A DNA stretch of 64,000 nt from Camellia lanceoleosa (GCA_025200525.1 CM045762.1:110210734-110274733); one strand, 5' to 3'. Shown: positions 1 through 12,312, numbered from the stretch's first letter. The notes: generated from the sequence alone by a model not told the origin. Numbers and translations are program-made.

Positions 1-371
1 ACAATGCTCGATGGACTTAAACCAAAATGGACTGACCTCAGCCATGCCCAAATCAGTGGCCATAACACCAAGACTAAGGTACCAAAAGGCAAGACACATA
101 TGCACACATATTGGTCCACAAACTAGGCAACAAGAACACAACCCTTAGGGGCACTCAAGAGGTGAAAAAAGTGGGAGCATGGCAAGTCTATATGCTCTGA
201 AATTACATGCAAAGTAAAGCCATATCATGCAAATAGCTCAAATAAAGCATGCCAAGAGACTTGAAATACAAAGCTAGTCAAGGGCTTTACACTACAACCA
301 TACCAAGCAATGCTCAAATGACCTAAAGCACTCAAAATAGACCTAATGCAAGTCAAAACAATGGCTGAAAT
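1..371 (-). mobile_element. Left visible part of family-4 LTR (outer element)
   Basis: Non-coding sequence rich in words such as gcatgcc, ctcaaa and ttacactacaa. The same kind of sequence resumes at 3974, so this is one element split by the solo LTR at 372-3968. The 5-bp duplication gaaat at 367-371 and 3969-3973 marks the split. The true left end lies outside the window. The minus strand is inferred from a TATA-like box in the second half. Confidence 0.55.
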
Positions 372-3300
372 TGTAATGACCCCAAAAGTCAATCTTATTT
401 AATTGGGGGTTAATGTGTTTTAATTCAACTACATCCATTGGAATTGAGAATGTTTTTATCTATTTCGGGGTATTGATTGAGGTAGTGGGGTGATGGTAAA
501 GTAAGATTGGACCAAAAACTTTAATTCGAATAATTCGCCTACGATCAGCCGTCACTCTTTTCTTTTTCCACACTTTGAATTTGGATGTGAGGTTAGAACC
601 ATTGGAAAGATTATTTTCGGGGCTTCAATTTGGGTACAAGAATGACCTAAAACGGAGTCCGGATGAGAGAGTTATGCATGTTTGAAGTTTTCATGTCTGT
701 GCTGAAAGCAGAACCGCACGTGCGGGAAATGTGGCGCACGTGCGGCGATGTGCGGGCAGCAGCTCAAAAACGTGATTTTGAGCTCATTTCTTGCATTTTC
801 TTTTCCTCTCTTCTTCTCCCCTCTTTCATGTCCGAAACCCTAGCTCCCCAAACCTTGATTTCCTTCACTTTTCTCAACAAATCCACCATAGATCTTGCAT
901 CAAGGATGGAGAACAAGAAGAGGGCAACATTTTCAACCGATTGAAATTCGAATTTGTGGAGGATTCTTCTCAATGCTTGCTTTTCTTACTCGAATCTTGA
1001 GGTAGGAGACTTTATTCCCTTTCAATATTGCATTCATGGATGGATTTATGATATTTTGAGTATGGATTTATGGTATTTTGTGTATGGATTTATGGTATTT
1101 TGTGTATATAAATACAAATCTATAGTTTTGAACATATTATGTCTAACTTGAGATTGGGGGATTTCGGGTTTATAATGTTGGAGATGTAATTGTGGGGTTA
1201 AGGTGATGGATTATGAACTTTAGACTTGTAATCAATGAGGAAATTTGAACAAAAAATAATGGGTTAAGGAATTTGGATTTTTCTTGAAATTCTTAGGTTT
1301 TTCTTGAAACCCTAGGTTGATTAATGAAGATAACCAATGATTTGGCCCTAATTGGAAGTAGAATAATGAAATTGAGATATTGAAGTATATGTGGTCAAGT
1401 TTAATTAGAATTTGGAAATGTTTGAAAATTATGTTTAAAATTTGCAAATGAACTTTGATATGAACATTGGAATTCATGATATAATGTGAAGGAAAAATTG
1501 GGGAAATAATCTAATAATGATATGCATGATATGAACTTGGTTTTGGAATGTGGAAATGGGATTTAAGGATTCCTCTTGCATTATGTTGAATTATTTAATG
1601 ATGTTGAGTTGATTCATGTTATTTATGTTGAATTGTGGTGCTTATGTAGGATGGTATTGACTATGTTGATTTTGATTTTTGTGACCTAAAATGTGGAGTT
1701 TTCCAAAATGGGTTACTCCCAAATTATTTTGCTAAGTACTTGTGGGCTTGCTTAGTTATTAAAATCAAGAGAATGATTTATTTTTGGAAAAAATGTGGAA
1801 GATGCTCATACAATTCCTTCCTATCTTGAAATCAAAGTGATTGATTATAAATTTCATACTATGCTTACAAGAATGGTAATCTTCTATTTCTATATATAGA
1901 TATATTTAGATGGAGGAAATTGTGGTATAATCGATGGATGCTTAATGGTAGGCTTGTGAAGAATAATGAAGGAAAGAAAAAAGAACTAATGATCAAGTTA
2001 TATATGTGTACAGGGCACACTTCAGGAGGGACAAATACTCCGTTGTAGCACAGTGAGTAGTAGTACTTCGATATATCTTTAACCGTTAATGATTATTGTT
2101 ATTGACGTTATGATCTTCGTCGTAAGAATTATGTTGACATATATGTTATGTATGCTATGTAAGAAATATTGTGAAATTATGGAAACATCAAAGGTGTAGG
2201 CTATATGAAGAACATTGTGAAATTATGGTATAAGCTATATGAAGAACATTGTGAAATTATGGAAACATCAAAAAGGATTTGTGAAATATGCATCTCGAAT
2301 TTGTGAAGTATGGATCACCAACTTGTGAAATATGAAATGATGTGGCCGAGGGCCATTTGTGACGTATGAATTCCCAAATTGTGAATTGTGAAACTATGAA
2401 GCCAAGAGCCGAGTTGTGAACCTATGAAACCCAAAAGCTAATTTAGGCATATGTGAATTTAGGAGGCCGAGAGCCGACTTATGAATTTATGTGGCTAAGA
2501 ATCATTTGTGAACTATGAATTTATGTGGCTAGGAGCCATTTGTGAACTATGAATTTATGTGGCTAGGAGCCATTTGTGAACTCTGAACTTATGTGGCGAG
2601 GAGCCATTTGTGAACTATGAACTTATGTGGCCAGGAGCCAGTTGTGAGCTATGAATCTATGTGGCCAAGGGCCATTTGTGAAATTATGAAGCTATGAGGC
2701 CAAGGGCCAAAATTGTGAACTTGTGAATCCAAAGGGCCGAAGGCCGATGTAATAAGTTGTGAATCTATGAAACCTAAAGGCTATGTGAAACCGATAAAGT
2801 CATCCGTAATCTAATGAAAATGTGCTTATTTTGTCAACTCATGGGAATGCTGTAACGGTTACCAATAGGACTCTGTTAATTACAAGGCAAGGCAACTATG
2901 TTAACATATAAGAACGATTAAACAATGGTGTATACTATTGATTAATAGAGTACGTGAATTAAGTCGTTTACCCAAAAGAATTTCTATTCATTCTTAAAGA
3001 ATAGATTCTAAGTAAATATAAGAGTAGCTATATGTATCCATATGAATTTGAAGTTATTTTACTATGTTGCTTATGAATTGGAAGTTATTCAGAAACTATG
3101 ATATAAGTGCAAAGTTTAACATTATTATGTGACCCTCATGAGAATGTGAATTAGTCTCTCATTGTTAAGTGTACGATAATGACATGATACATCAAGAAAT
3201 GCTCTAGCTATAATATGTTCCGTTTGAATTAATGAATGATGTTCAAGTATGTTTCAGGCACGTTTCTAGTATGTTACAAGTTCAAGTATGCTCAGGTATG

Positions 3301-3968
3301 TTTCAAGTGCATGTTACAAGTTTGAATATGCTACAAGGTCAAACAAGTTTCAAGAGCTTATAGCCATCAAGTTTGTGTTGCAAGATTGGGCCTAAGGCCG
3401 TTATGTACTTAGCACAGAATCAGACTATTGCATTGACATGTATTATGTTTCACGTTAAGCATCATTTTATTTATGTATTACTATTCACTAAGCCCGTCTC
3501 ACTCTCTATTATGTCTGTTTCTGTAGGTAACCAACCAAGTGGTCAGCCCTAAGCCATGACGCTTGTCCTCTTGGGTCAACCTTTCCATGTCCAAGCCTAA
3601 GAAAAGCTGCTCTTATTTTCATGAAGTTTTGACGAACTTTGGTTTTACGCCCTAGTTGTTGGCTTAAAGTTGACATGTGTGCAACACTTCATTCTCTAAT
3701 GTTTTTGATATATGCCCAATTACCGGGCTGGGTCTGTATATATGTTTGTATATAACCAATGTTCAGGTGTATGTTTTAAATTTTATTTGTCTCTTAAGAG
3801 TTTATGATCCTGGCATGATAGTGGTAGCTCAATGGAGTTTGTTTCTATTGTCAAATTTTAATATTTAATGCTTCCGTTCAGGCCCCATATGATATATATA
3901 ACAGGTTAAGTGTCTATCTTCGAATAGGTCATGCCCAAATCTTTTAGGGGCGGGATTGGGGCGTGACA
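372..3968 (+). mobile_element. Solo LTR, 3.6 kb, Ty3/gypsy-type
   Basis: Starts TGTAATGACCCC and ends GGGGCGTGACA, so the two ends are near-inverted repeats with canonical TG...CA. It is flanked by a perfect 5-bp target-site duplication, gaaat (367-371 and 3969-3973). It has no coding domains, primer-binding site or polypurine tract, so it reads as a solo LTR left after LTR-LTR recombination. Its length is large but known for plant chromovirus-type elements. The 5' part has GCACGTGCGG words near 715-770, which links it loosely to family 2. A 34-bp tandem repeat lies at about 2290-2790. Confidence 0.8.
2285..2795. repeat. Tandem repeat, 34-bp unit, inside solo LTR
   Basis: Units of the form tgtggctaggagccatttg followed by tgaactatgaattta recur head to tail. 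The best-preserved stretch is 2490-2700, where about six units keep the 34-bp spacing. More diverged units flank it. Not protein coding. Confidence 0.8.
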
Positions 3969-5204
3969 GAAATGGACTGAACTGATAGCATGCTAAGCAA
4001 GAAAAAGCATGCCCAAATGATGGCTCGCAAGCAAGGCACAAAGCTCAACTCTCAAATACAATTAAAGAGTGATAAACATGAGAGTATGGCAAAGATATAA
4101 GCTCTGAAATTCCATGCCGAATGATGCCAAGGTATGCAAACATCACAAATATAGCATGCTAGGGATCTCAAAACTCAAGACTAGCCAAAGCTATTACACT
4201 ACAAGCATGCATGGCAACCATCATTCAACCAAGAGGCCTCAAAACAAAGCTAAGGCATCCCAAAATATGAACAAAATCATTTTGGATCAAGGCCAAAATA
4301 TGCTAGAATAGAGGGCCAAAACATCATGCATTTCAAGCTAGTAAACATGATTTACACTACAAGCATATGAAGCATATGAGAGGCTACCAAACCAGCCAAA
4401 AGTAGAATCATGGCATGCCAAATGATGGCCAAAAACCCACTGAGATATGATCAATACATGAAAGAATGAGGTGCAACTTTGATAAGCCATGAAAGGGATT
4501 ATTCTACACATGCAAGAGGCAAACACAAGGTGACCAAACCAGCCATAGACAGAGTCTAGATAGGTCCCAAAATTCACCAAAAAGGGCCTGAACCAAGCCT
4601 TGGAAGTATGAAAGTATGTGCTCCTTTGAAAGGCCAAAAATGCAAACAAATAAGGCTAAAAGAGAGAGGGTCTCCCCTCTTTGATTTAGGCCCTCAAAAC
4701 CACATGCCAACCACTAAAAATCTACTGGATTTTAGTGGCTAAATGGCCAAGCAAAGATCAACACAAAGGTCTCATGGCATGGCACAAAACAAGGCTAAAT
4801 AGAGCATGCAAGAGGGTAGATGACCCTTAACACCAAAAGAGCTTTAAACAAACATGAAAAAAACTTAAATATGAAGCTTTTTCAGTTGAAAACAAAGCCT
4901 AAATATGTATACAAGTATGGCTAAGAGAATGATCAAGATAAGGCTTAAAAAAAAGAGGGAAAAGGAGTTACCCTTGAAGCTTAGCAAAACCAGCAAGTTT
5001 TGGGACCAAAAACCAACTCTTCAACCTCTGAAAATACCCTCCAAGAACCTCAGATCAATGGTGGAGGTGTATGGCTATGAGGTGTGGTGCAATAGGTCAA
5101 GAACAACACACTTTTGAACCCAAAATGTAAAGATATATAGAGAGATATATATTTTTGCCTTAGCCAATTTTCCCAGCACCTGGTGCAAGGAGAGGGAGAG
5201 CCTC

Positions 5205-5212
5205 TCTTATAG
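5205..5212 (-). promoter_or_regulatory. TATA-like box of family-4 LTR
   Basis: The minus strand reads CTCTATAAGAG, a good plant TATA element. It is followed downstream (minus strand) by a CT-rich stretch and preceded by the GGTC/GACC word cluster. It fits the core promoter of an antisense LTR, which is what sets the strand call for this element. Confidence 0.45.
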
Positions 5213-5344
5213 AGGAGCCAAGATTCAAACTTCCCCAAGAAGCTAAAACAAGGATGCAAATCCTCCATACACGTGTATGGAGGATACAGTCTGTGCTTTC
5301 CAGTTGGCACAGCTGGCATCCACTCAGTCAGACAAAACAGGTAG

Positions 5345-5965
5345 AAACTTGCTGACCAGAAGAGGTGGTCGGCTGACCACTTTCCCTGGTTGGCCGACCA
5401 AGGCAAGTGGTCTCCCAAAAAGAAAAGTGGTCAGCCAGTGCAATTGGTGGTCTCCACACTGAGACCAAGCCAATGGTGGGGTGGGAGACCAGTAAATGTG
5501 GCTCAAGATCAAGAAAACCAGTTTCCCGACAAGAAAACCGGCTGGCGGGGAGAAAAGTGGTTTCCAAGGAGAAAGCTAGTCTCCCACCCTTGTACCACCT
5601 TCCAAACAAGGAAAACAAGGTTCGTGCCAAGAACGAACCAACACGGATGCAAAACGAGAGTTCGAGAGGCAAAGCGCGTGGCCGGGAGCCTCGAAAACTG
5701 GCTGTTGAGCGCCAAAAGTGGCGTACGACCACAAAAGTGGTCTCTTGGACCACAGTGCCCCTCTAGACAAAGGAAACAAGGTGTGTTCCAAAAATCGTGC
5801 CAAACAAAGAATGTTAAGCGGTCCCGAGCTGAGGTGCACGGCCAACAGCTCCAAAAATCAGAAACTAGTCTCCAAATGGGAACAGTGGCCTACGACGACG
5901 AAAAGTAGCCTGCAACTACTGAGAGATGGTCTACAAGACCTCTTCCTCCCTCCAGGAAGAGAAAA
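5345..5965. repeat. GGTC...GACC word cluster in family-4 LTR
   Basis: Contains inverted word pairs such as GTGGTCGGCTGACCAC and GGTTGGCCGACC, plus many copies of GTGGTCTCC and AAAGTGGTC spaced irregularly and separated by A-rich linkers. The layout resembles the palindrome arrays of the other LTR families in this window but is more degenerate. Confidence 0.55.
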
Positions 5966-6133
5966 CAAAACTTGGTCCGCAGACCGAGTCAAAGTATAAA
6001 GAGTTCAGAGGCCGGAGGCAAGGCTCTCAGCCGAAACTCCGGAAACTCGGGAACAAACACAACATGCGCAATCACCAAGCGCTTAATCGATGACGTCTGA
6101 GTCTTAAGGTCGGTCAAAAATTGGGTGTCTACA

Positions 6134-6628
6134 ATATGCTAAACAGTATATGAGAATTAACTAAAACATTAGCATCCGAAAAATGTTTAACACTAGTAAA
6201 CCAACTTACACCATTTCCATGACCAATCAACGTTTATATCATAATAAACCTACTTCCCTTTAAGTACCCAAATCGATTCATTGACATAGCTCAATATTAT
6301 TCAAACAATTCAAAATGAGACTACAACCCATATCAACACTTCACATATAAACATCAATCATACACTTCCATTGTCTTGCCATTTTACGGAACTAAGTCCG
6401 AGGAAACCGGCACCCAAATATAAATAAATTTTGGGACTTTCACCCTAGACACTCCGGCCAACTTAATTATCAATGGAGTACATCCCCTACCTCCTCCCAA
6501 ACAAAGATACATATACAATGTATTTAAACAAGTTGTCTTATACAATGACCAATTCAATCATATATACAATGTTTACTTCCAACCATCATATTCAATGACA
6601 TATTCCAATTGATTAGTTTCAATTTACC
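6134..6628 (-). mobile_element. Family-1 LTR fragment, antisense
   Basis: Aligns by eye with the interior of the family-1 LTRs at 42780-43000 and 45040-45330 (shared words: gatatgctaaac, ccgaggaaaccgg, cactccggccaactt, gattagtttcaattta). It lacks both family-1 termini. On the left it is cut by the family-4 element and on the right it runs straight into a family-2 LTR at about 6629, so it is a remnant truncated on both sides. Confidence 0.65.
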
Positions 6629-7176
6629 TAAAATTTTAAACTTGGAAATTTATGAGATTGTAATTATAAATGAAATGCATGGTGTTTCTCAAGAAAGATG
6701 TGAGTAATATTTTGAAAAAGTATTACATCACATTTGCACTTGCATTCAATTTTGGCCATCTAACATAAACATATATACTTTGTTTGGTATTTCTCTATTG
6801 GGCTTTATGCTCACCCCTATGGGTTTTGGTGCAGGTAAAGATGTGGTGATCCCACCAAGTTGAGGGCGTGAATAATTGTAAAGAACACATGGCTCTTCTT
6901 TTGTTGTGAATTCTTTTGTAAATCAAAGACCCTTTTTGTGTAAGCGGGCTATTGCCTTGGAAGATGTAAGCCCGCAAGGGCACTTTATTATTTTGATGAT
7001 AGGTGCTTCACATGCTATAGATTCATATATCCTTATGTTTAGTGAATGTATACTGCATGTGGAACTTTTGTATTAAATCCAGATATTATATGAATGAATA
7101 TGGAAGAGTTATTGTCCATGTATAGAGAATGTTGTTCATTTGGGGTTTCATGTTGAATTATTTTCAGGGCGTGACA
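6629..7176 (+). mobile_element. Element A: truncated 5' LTR
   Basis: Matches the last part of the element-A 3' LTR (about 24165-24738) nearly base for base and ends GGGCGTGACA just before a primer-binding site. The first three quarters of the LTR are missing: sequence left of 6629 is an antisense family-1 LTR, so the junction is a deletion or illegitimate recombination. Without the 5' end no target-site duplication can be read for element A. Confidence 0.8.
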
Positions 7177-7179
7177 ACT

Positions 7180-7191
7180 TGGTATCAGAGC
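7180..7191 (+). other. Element A primer-binding site (initiator tRNA-Met)
   Basis: TGGTATCAGAGC lies three bases after the LTR end. It is the standard complement of the 3' end of plant initiator tRNA-Met and fixes both the LTR boundary and the plus orientation of element A. Confidence 0.9.
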
Positions 7192-7608
7192 TACTGAGTT
7201 TGAATACTTGGGGCTCGTTGGAAGTGGTTGTTATACCACAATGGGTTCATTTCGAATGACCAGGAAATGTTTTGCTTTTATGATTATGTGACAGCATGTT
7301 TATGTGACTATGTGGGTATGGGATTAGACTTTTGGGATGTTATTTGCACCTATTAAATTCCTTGAGGTCTTAATAGAAGGGTACCTGATCAATACTCATT
7401 CTACTAAGAATTCTTGGTTTCTTATGGGACGGATCTCATCACTAAAGGATAATTCGTATGTGTTTATGTGACTACGTGGTTATATGGAGTGAATTAAATT
7501 GTTTATGTGGTAGGATATGTGTAATTGTTTTAGTTTAACGTGTGAGGCAAGTTGCGAGCACATTTGGAATTATGTGCTAAGTTTGTTTATTTTGTTTCTC
7601 AATTAGGA

Positions 7609-8940
7609 TGTCTGAAAGGATCCGAACATGAGGTGGTAGGGGTGGAAGGCGTGGTAGGGGATGCCGGGGTGCACATGGAGTACCGGTCCATGAGGCATCG
7701 GTGCAAGCAGAAGGTGTAGGCCAAGCTAACATGGCTGAACAAGTGGGGCAAGAAGAGGTGCCGGGGCAAGCTGGCTAAGCCACAATGGGGGCTCTAGCTC
7801 GGGAGATGGCTGGGGCATTGAGGGAGTCTATGAACATTTTGAGGGCGAAAACCCAAGCAGGGGAGAACGTTGCAAAGACTAGAGCTAGCTTCCTCACGAG
7901 GGAGTTTTTAAGGGCCAAGCCAGATGAATTCCATGGCGGCCCCGATCCGAAGAAGGCAGATGAATGGTTAGAACAAACGGTAAAGACTTTTGAGATGCTC
8001 CATATAGAGGATAGCGAGTTGAGGGTGACCCTTGCAAGTTACTATCTGAAGGGTGATGCGGGCTAATGGTGGAAGTATGCCAAAGGCCGGATAGCACCAA
8101 CATGGAAGGTTTTTGTAGTGGCTTTCCAAGACAAGTACCTTCCTCCCACGGCTAGGGAGAGGTTGAGGTAGGAGTTCAAGGACCTTAAGCAACTAAACAT
8201 GTCCGTGGCCGAATTTGAAGCGGCCTTTTCTAGTTTGTCCCGGTTTACACCAGAGTTGGTAGCAACGGAAGAGCGCCGCTATTATGAGTTTGAGCAAAGG
8301 TTGAGGACGAAGATCTTGTTCAAGGTTGCCAGGAATATGATCCGAGAGTATGATCACCTTGTGGAGGCGGCTGCACATGTGGAGATTATTGTGGAGGCTG
8401 AGGAGAAGAGACTTCGGAATTCGAGGTCTAGGGACCAAGGGTCACAGGGGGACTTTAGGCCCAACAAGACGAGTAAGAGCACCTTTTCATCTCAGACTCA
8501 GTCGCAATAGTCTAGATCTACTTACTGCTTGCCTAGTGCGGGCCTGGGAAATAGTGCACCGAGTGGGTTTTCTTGCTTCAAGTGTGGCCAGCCGGGCCAC
8601 AAGGCCTTTGCTTGTCCACAAAAGGGAGAAAGAAAGCGGATGTTGCCATCACCACCGCCTAATCAAACTTAAAGTCAGTCTCAGGGTAGGGTCAGGGGCC
8701 GACTTGCTTTCAGTGCGGGCAATTAGGGCATATGAAGAGAGCTTGCTCTCAGTTGGGAGGCGCGTCTGGTGATTCAGGGTCTAAGCAGACACAGAGCCAC
8801 CAGCAGGCCCACCCAGCTCAGGCTTCACAAGTTCACTAGGGAGCCGCTTCGGCTCAGTTAGTACAGTAGGCCTATGCTCCGAGAGATGAGCAGGTAGAGC
8901 AAAGGCCACAAGGGTGCGTGTATGCAGTTACTGCGCCAGA
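7609..8940 (+). pseudogene. Element A gag (broken)
   Basis: Capsid and nucleocapsid precursor of a Ty3/gypsy retrotransposon. The reading frame starts at the ATG at 7609 with an RG-rich N terminus, then a retrotrans_gag-type helical domain (7785-8440) and two CCHC zinc knuckles near 8575-8620 (CFKCGQPGHKAFAC) and 8705-8755 (QCGQLGHMKRAC). In-frame stops occur near 7630, 7755, 8064, 8170, 8508, 8671, 8836 and 8868. Each lies where the aligned family residue is Arg or Gln, so CGA, CAA or CAG became TGA, TAA or TAG. Clearly non-functional. Confidence 0.85.
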
Positions 8941-8944
8941 GTAG

Positions 8945-9226
8945 TTGCCAGGATCCTCGGTAGTGAAAGGTATTTTTATTGTGTGTAATTCTTTGGCCAG
9001 TGTGTTGATAGATACGGGTGTGTCTCATTCTTTCATGTCTACTGCATTCGCATCTGCATTGGGGCTAGAGGTGGTACAGTTAGCCTCTCCACTCAGACTT
9101 GACTCACCAGTCGGGGGTACAGTTGACTTAGATCAAGGATGTCGTGATTGTGAGATAGAGGTTGCCAGGCGTAGAGTCCCATTTGCTTTTGTGTTGTTGG
9201 ACATGTCAGTTTTGATGTCATTCTAG
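8945..9226 (+). pseudogene. Element A aspartic protease
   Basis: Retropepsin-like domain that would process the Gag-Pol polyprotein. The active-site segment reads LIDTGVSHSF where the family has DTGASHSF. It is followed by the usual FASALGLE and GCRDCEIEV blocks. A one-base deletion near 9210 shifts the frame just before GMDWLSSYR, so the protein stops at 9226 and the frame resumes at 9229 in the next phase. A stop (TAG) sits directly upstream at 8942. Confidence 0.8.
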
Positions 9227-9228
9227 GT

Positions 9229-10876
9229 ATGGATTGGTTGTCTTCGTATCGGGCAGTGATTGATTGTTTCCGAGGGAGGGTCACAGTGTGCACTTCGATT
9301 GGAGATTGTTTTTATTTTCTGGGAGACAGCGTTGATTGGTTCTTATCGCCAGTATGTGATCCTCGTAGTAGGGATGAGCTTAGTGGTCTTCTAGCTATTC
9401 TTTTGAACAATGAGAGTGGCGGGACTCGAGTTGAGTTGCCGAGAGTAGTGTGTGAATATTCAGACGTGTTTCCCGAGGACCTTACTAGTTTGGCAACCCA
9501 CCGGGAGATTGAGTTCACCATCAACTTAGTGCTTGGGATGACACCAATTTCCATGGCACCGTATAGATTTGCACTCGCGGAGTTGCATGAGTTGAAGATT
9601 CAACTCCAAGAGCTTTTAGAGAAGGGCTTCATTTGCCCTAGTACGTCACCTTGGGGAGTGCTGGCCTTCTTTGCGAAGAAGAAGGATGGGTCGTTGCGAT
9701 TGTGTATTGATTACCGCAAGTTGAATCGAGTCATCGTCAAGAACAAATACCGTCTACCCAGAATAGATGACTTATTTCATCAACTTAGGGGGTCTTGTTG
9801 CTTTTCGAAGATAGATTTGAGGTCGGGGTACCACCAGTTGAGAGTCCGGGAGGAGGACATCCAGAAAACGGCCTTTCGTACACGTTATGGCCACTACGAG
9901 TTCCTTATAATTCCATTTGGGCTGACTAACGCACCGGCTTCTTTCATGGACTTAATGAACCGAATTTTTAGGGAATATTTGGATCGTTTTGTAGTCGTTT
10001 TCGTTGATGACATTCTAATTTATTCGACCTCCGAGAAAGAACACGAGGCTCATTTGAGGATAGTTCTTGACTTGCTTAGGGGCATTAGTTGTATGCCAAG
10101 TTTCAGAAGTGTGAGTTTTGGCTCATCGAGGTAAAGTTTTTGGGCCATGTTGTGTCAAGAGAGGGAGTAACTGTAGATTCTTCGAAGATAGATTCTATGC
10201 AAGATTGGGAGCAACCTAAGAACGTCTTTGAGATCCGGAGTTTCTTGGGGTTGGCGGGGTATTATCGGCGCTTTGTGAGAGACTTCTCTAGATTAGTCGC
10301 ACCTTTGACTAGGTTGACTAGAAAGGGGGTTAAAGATCTTCCCAAGAGTTAAAAACTAGATTGACCATAGCACCGGTGTTGATAATTACAGAAAGGGGTT
10401 TGGGTTATACTGTCTTTTGTGATGCGTCTCGGGATAGGCTTGGTTATGTGTTGATGCAAGAGGGAAAGGTTGTAGCGTATGGCTCACGGCAGTTGAAAAC
10501 TTATGAGAAGAATTACCCTACCCACGACTTAGAGCTAGCCGCAGTAGTGTTTGCCTTGAAAATTTGGAGGCATTACTTGTATGGTGAGAAGTTTGAGGTT
10601 TTCTCCGACCATAAGATCTTGAAATATTTGTTTTCCCAAAAAGATTTAAACCTACGCCAACGGAGGTGGATGGAGTTCTTAGAAGACTATGATTTTGAGT
10701 TACACTATCACCCAGGGAAGGCCAATGTAGTGGCCGACGTCTTAAGCCAAAAAACCGTAAGTGTTTTGGCGAGTGTAGCCATTCGGGAGTGGATTATGTT
10801 GGGTGAAGTCGGCAAGTTTAAAATACATTTGGGCGAGTCCGAAGAAGGTGCAACTTTGTTTGCCTTAAGTGCTTAA
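9229..10876 (+). pseudogene. Element A reverse transcriptase and RNase H
   Basis: Reverse transcriptase with the Ty3/gypsy landmarks: the APYRFA region, [29 protein letters not shown] and the catalytic FVDDILIYS (about 9994-10020). The frame breaks near 10085, where a small deletion turns the AHQLYAKF region into a stop-ended tail, then resumes at 10089. The segment linking RT to RNase H is shortened at 10340-10360. RNase H follows ([54 protein letters not shown]). It ends in TAA at 10874, where the relatives have Gln. Three separate frames are needed, so it is dead. Confidence 0.88.
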
Positions 10877-10882
10877 CCTACC

Positions 10883-11842
10883 TTGATTAGCAGAGTGGTA
10901 GAGGCACAACGACGAGACTGGGGAGTAGAGTTGATTCGTGAGAGAATCTCCAACGGAAAGGAAGAGAAGGGTTTGAACATTCACTCGGATCAGAGTGTAC
11001 GTTACCTAGATCATCTGTTTGTGCCTAAATGTTATAGAGAGGAAGTGCTTTGGGAGTTCCAACATTCACGCCTTGTGGTACACCCGGGAGGCACTGAAAT
11101 GTATCAAGCCCTTAGCCGTCAGTTTTGGTGGAGGGGTACAAAGTGAGATGTCGCATCCTTCGTGTCTAGGTGCCTTACTTGTCAGCAGGTGAAGGCCAAG
11201 CACCAGAGAGCAGCGAGTTTGTTACAACCCTTACCTATCGCCGAGTGGAAGTGGGAGCACGTGACCATGGACTTCGTAGTTGGACTTCATAGAACACAGC
11301 GAGGTAACAATGCCATTTGGGTGATTGTCGATAGGCTGACTAAGTCGACACATTTCATTTCAATGCATACTAGCGACTCAGTTGAGCACTTGGCAGAGTT
11401 GTATGTTAGAGAAATAGTTTGACTTCATGGGGTGCCGGTAACCATTGCGTCTGATAGGGATCTTCGTTTTACCGCCCGGTTGTGGCAAAGCCTTCAAGAG
11501 GCGTTGGGAACCAAGTTGACTTTTAGCACTGCTTATCACCCTCAAACCGATGGGTAGTCAGAGCGCACCATTCAAATTTTGTAGGATATGCTTAGAGCTT
11601 GTGTCCTGGATTTCAAGGGGTCTTGGGAAAGGCACTTACCATTGATTGAATTTGCCTACAATAATAGTTATCAAGCTAGTATAGAGATGGCACCCTTTGA
11701 GGCCTTGTATGGCCGGCCTTGTAGGTCACCAGTTTGTTGGGCTGAAGTAAGGGATGCGCCGTTGTTGGGCCCGAAGATTGTTAGGGAGACAACCGAGAAG
11801 GTTGCCCTCATTCACAAGAGATTAGCTAAGGCTCAAAGCTGA
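10883..11842 (+). pseudogene. Element A integrase
   Basis: Integrase with an HHCC zinc-binding domain (HSRLVVHPGGTEMYQ ... CLTCQQ, about 11065-11190) and the DDE core: Asp in IVDRLTKSTHF, Asp in SDRDLRF and Glu in SERTIQ. Stops at 11144 and 11420 (both CGA to TGA), about 11555 and 11582, and 11840 interrupt it. All lie in otherwise conserved blocks. Confidence 0.85.
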
Positions 11843-11932
11843 CAGAAAAGTTACGCTAATAAGAGAAGGCGACCCTTGTCCTTTGAAGTGGGTAGTCATG
11901 TGTTTCTTAAGATCTCACCTAGGTGAGGTCTG

Positions 11933-12312
11933 ATGTGGTTTGGCAAGAGTAGTAAGTTGTCTCCGAGATTCATTGGGCCTTTCGAGATATTGGAGAGGAT
12001 TGGGGAGGTGGCATACCGGTTAGCTTTACCACCACAGCTTTCAGGGGTTCACAATGTGTTTTACATGTCTATGCTTAGGAAGTACGAACCCAACCCTTCT
12101 CATGTGCTAGATTGGGTTGATTTGGAGGTAAGTGAAGATGCCTCCTACGAGGAGCGACCAATTCAAATCCTAGATACCCGGGAGCAAGTGTTGCGGGGTA
12201 AAACCATACCATTAGTGAAGGTGTTGTAGAAACACCATGGGATTGAGGAAGCAACTTGGGAACGGGAAGTGGAAGTCTGCTTCAAGTATCTGGATTTATT
12301 TGGGCATGTTTA
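11933..12312 (+). pseudogene. Element A integrase C-terminus with chromodomain
   Basis: Carries the GKSSKLSPRFIGPFEIL block found after plant gypsy integrase cores, then FYMSMLRKYEPNPSHVLDW and a chromodomain-like tail (IQILDTREQVLRGKTIPLVKVL, then HHGIEEATWE). The chromodomain places the element among the chromoviruses; the sequence resembles the Tekay/Del group. Stops occur at 11924 (CGA to TGA) and 12227 (TGG to TAG). Confidence 0.82.

Larger units (their letters stand above)
3974..6133 (-). mobile_element. Right part of family-4 LTR
   Basis: Continues the element seen at 1-371. It ends GGTGTCTACA at 6133, a common LTR terminus, where the sequence changes abruptly to family-1 LTR sequence. 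It contains repeated short blocks (4080-4500), a minus-strand TATA-like box at about 5205-5212 and, upstream of that on the minus strand, a cluster of GGTC/GACC words at 5345-5965. Open frames here (for example 5390-5908) look spurious: several frames are open at once over a word-repetitive region and none shows a known domain. Confidence 0.55.

Noticed and set aside
5390..5908. 172-codon open frame on the plus strand, with several overlapping frames
   Set aside because: Multiple frames on both strands are open over a word-repetitive LTR promoter region; no domain, no start context and no splice support.
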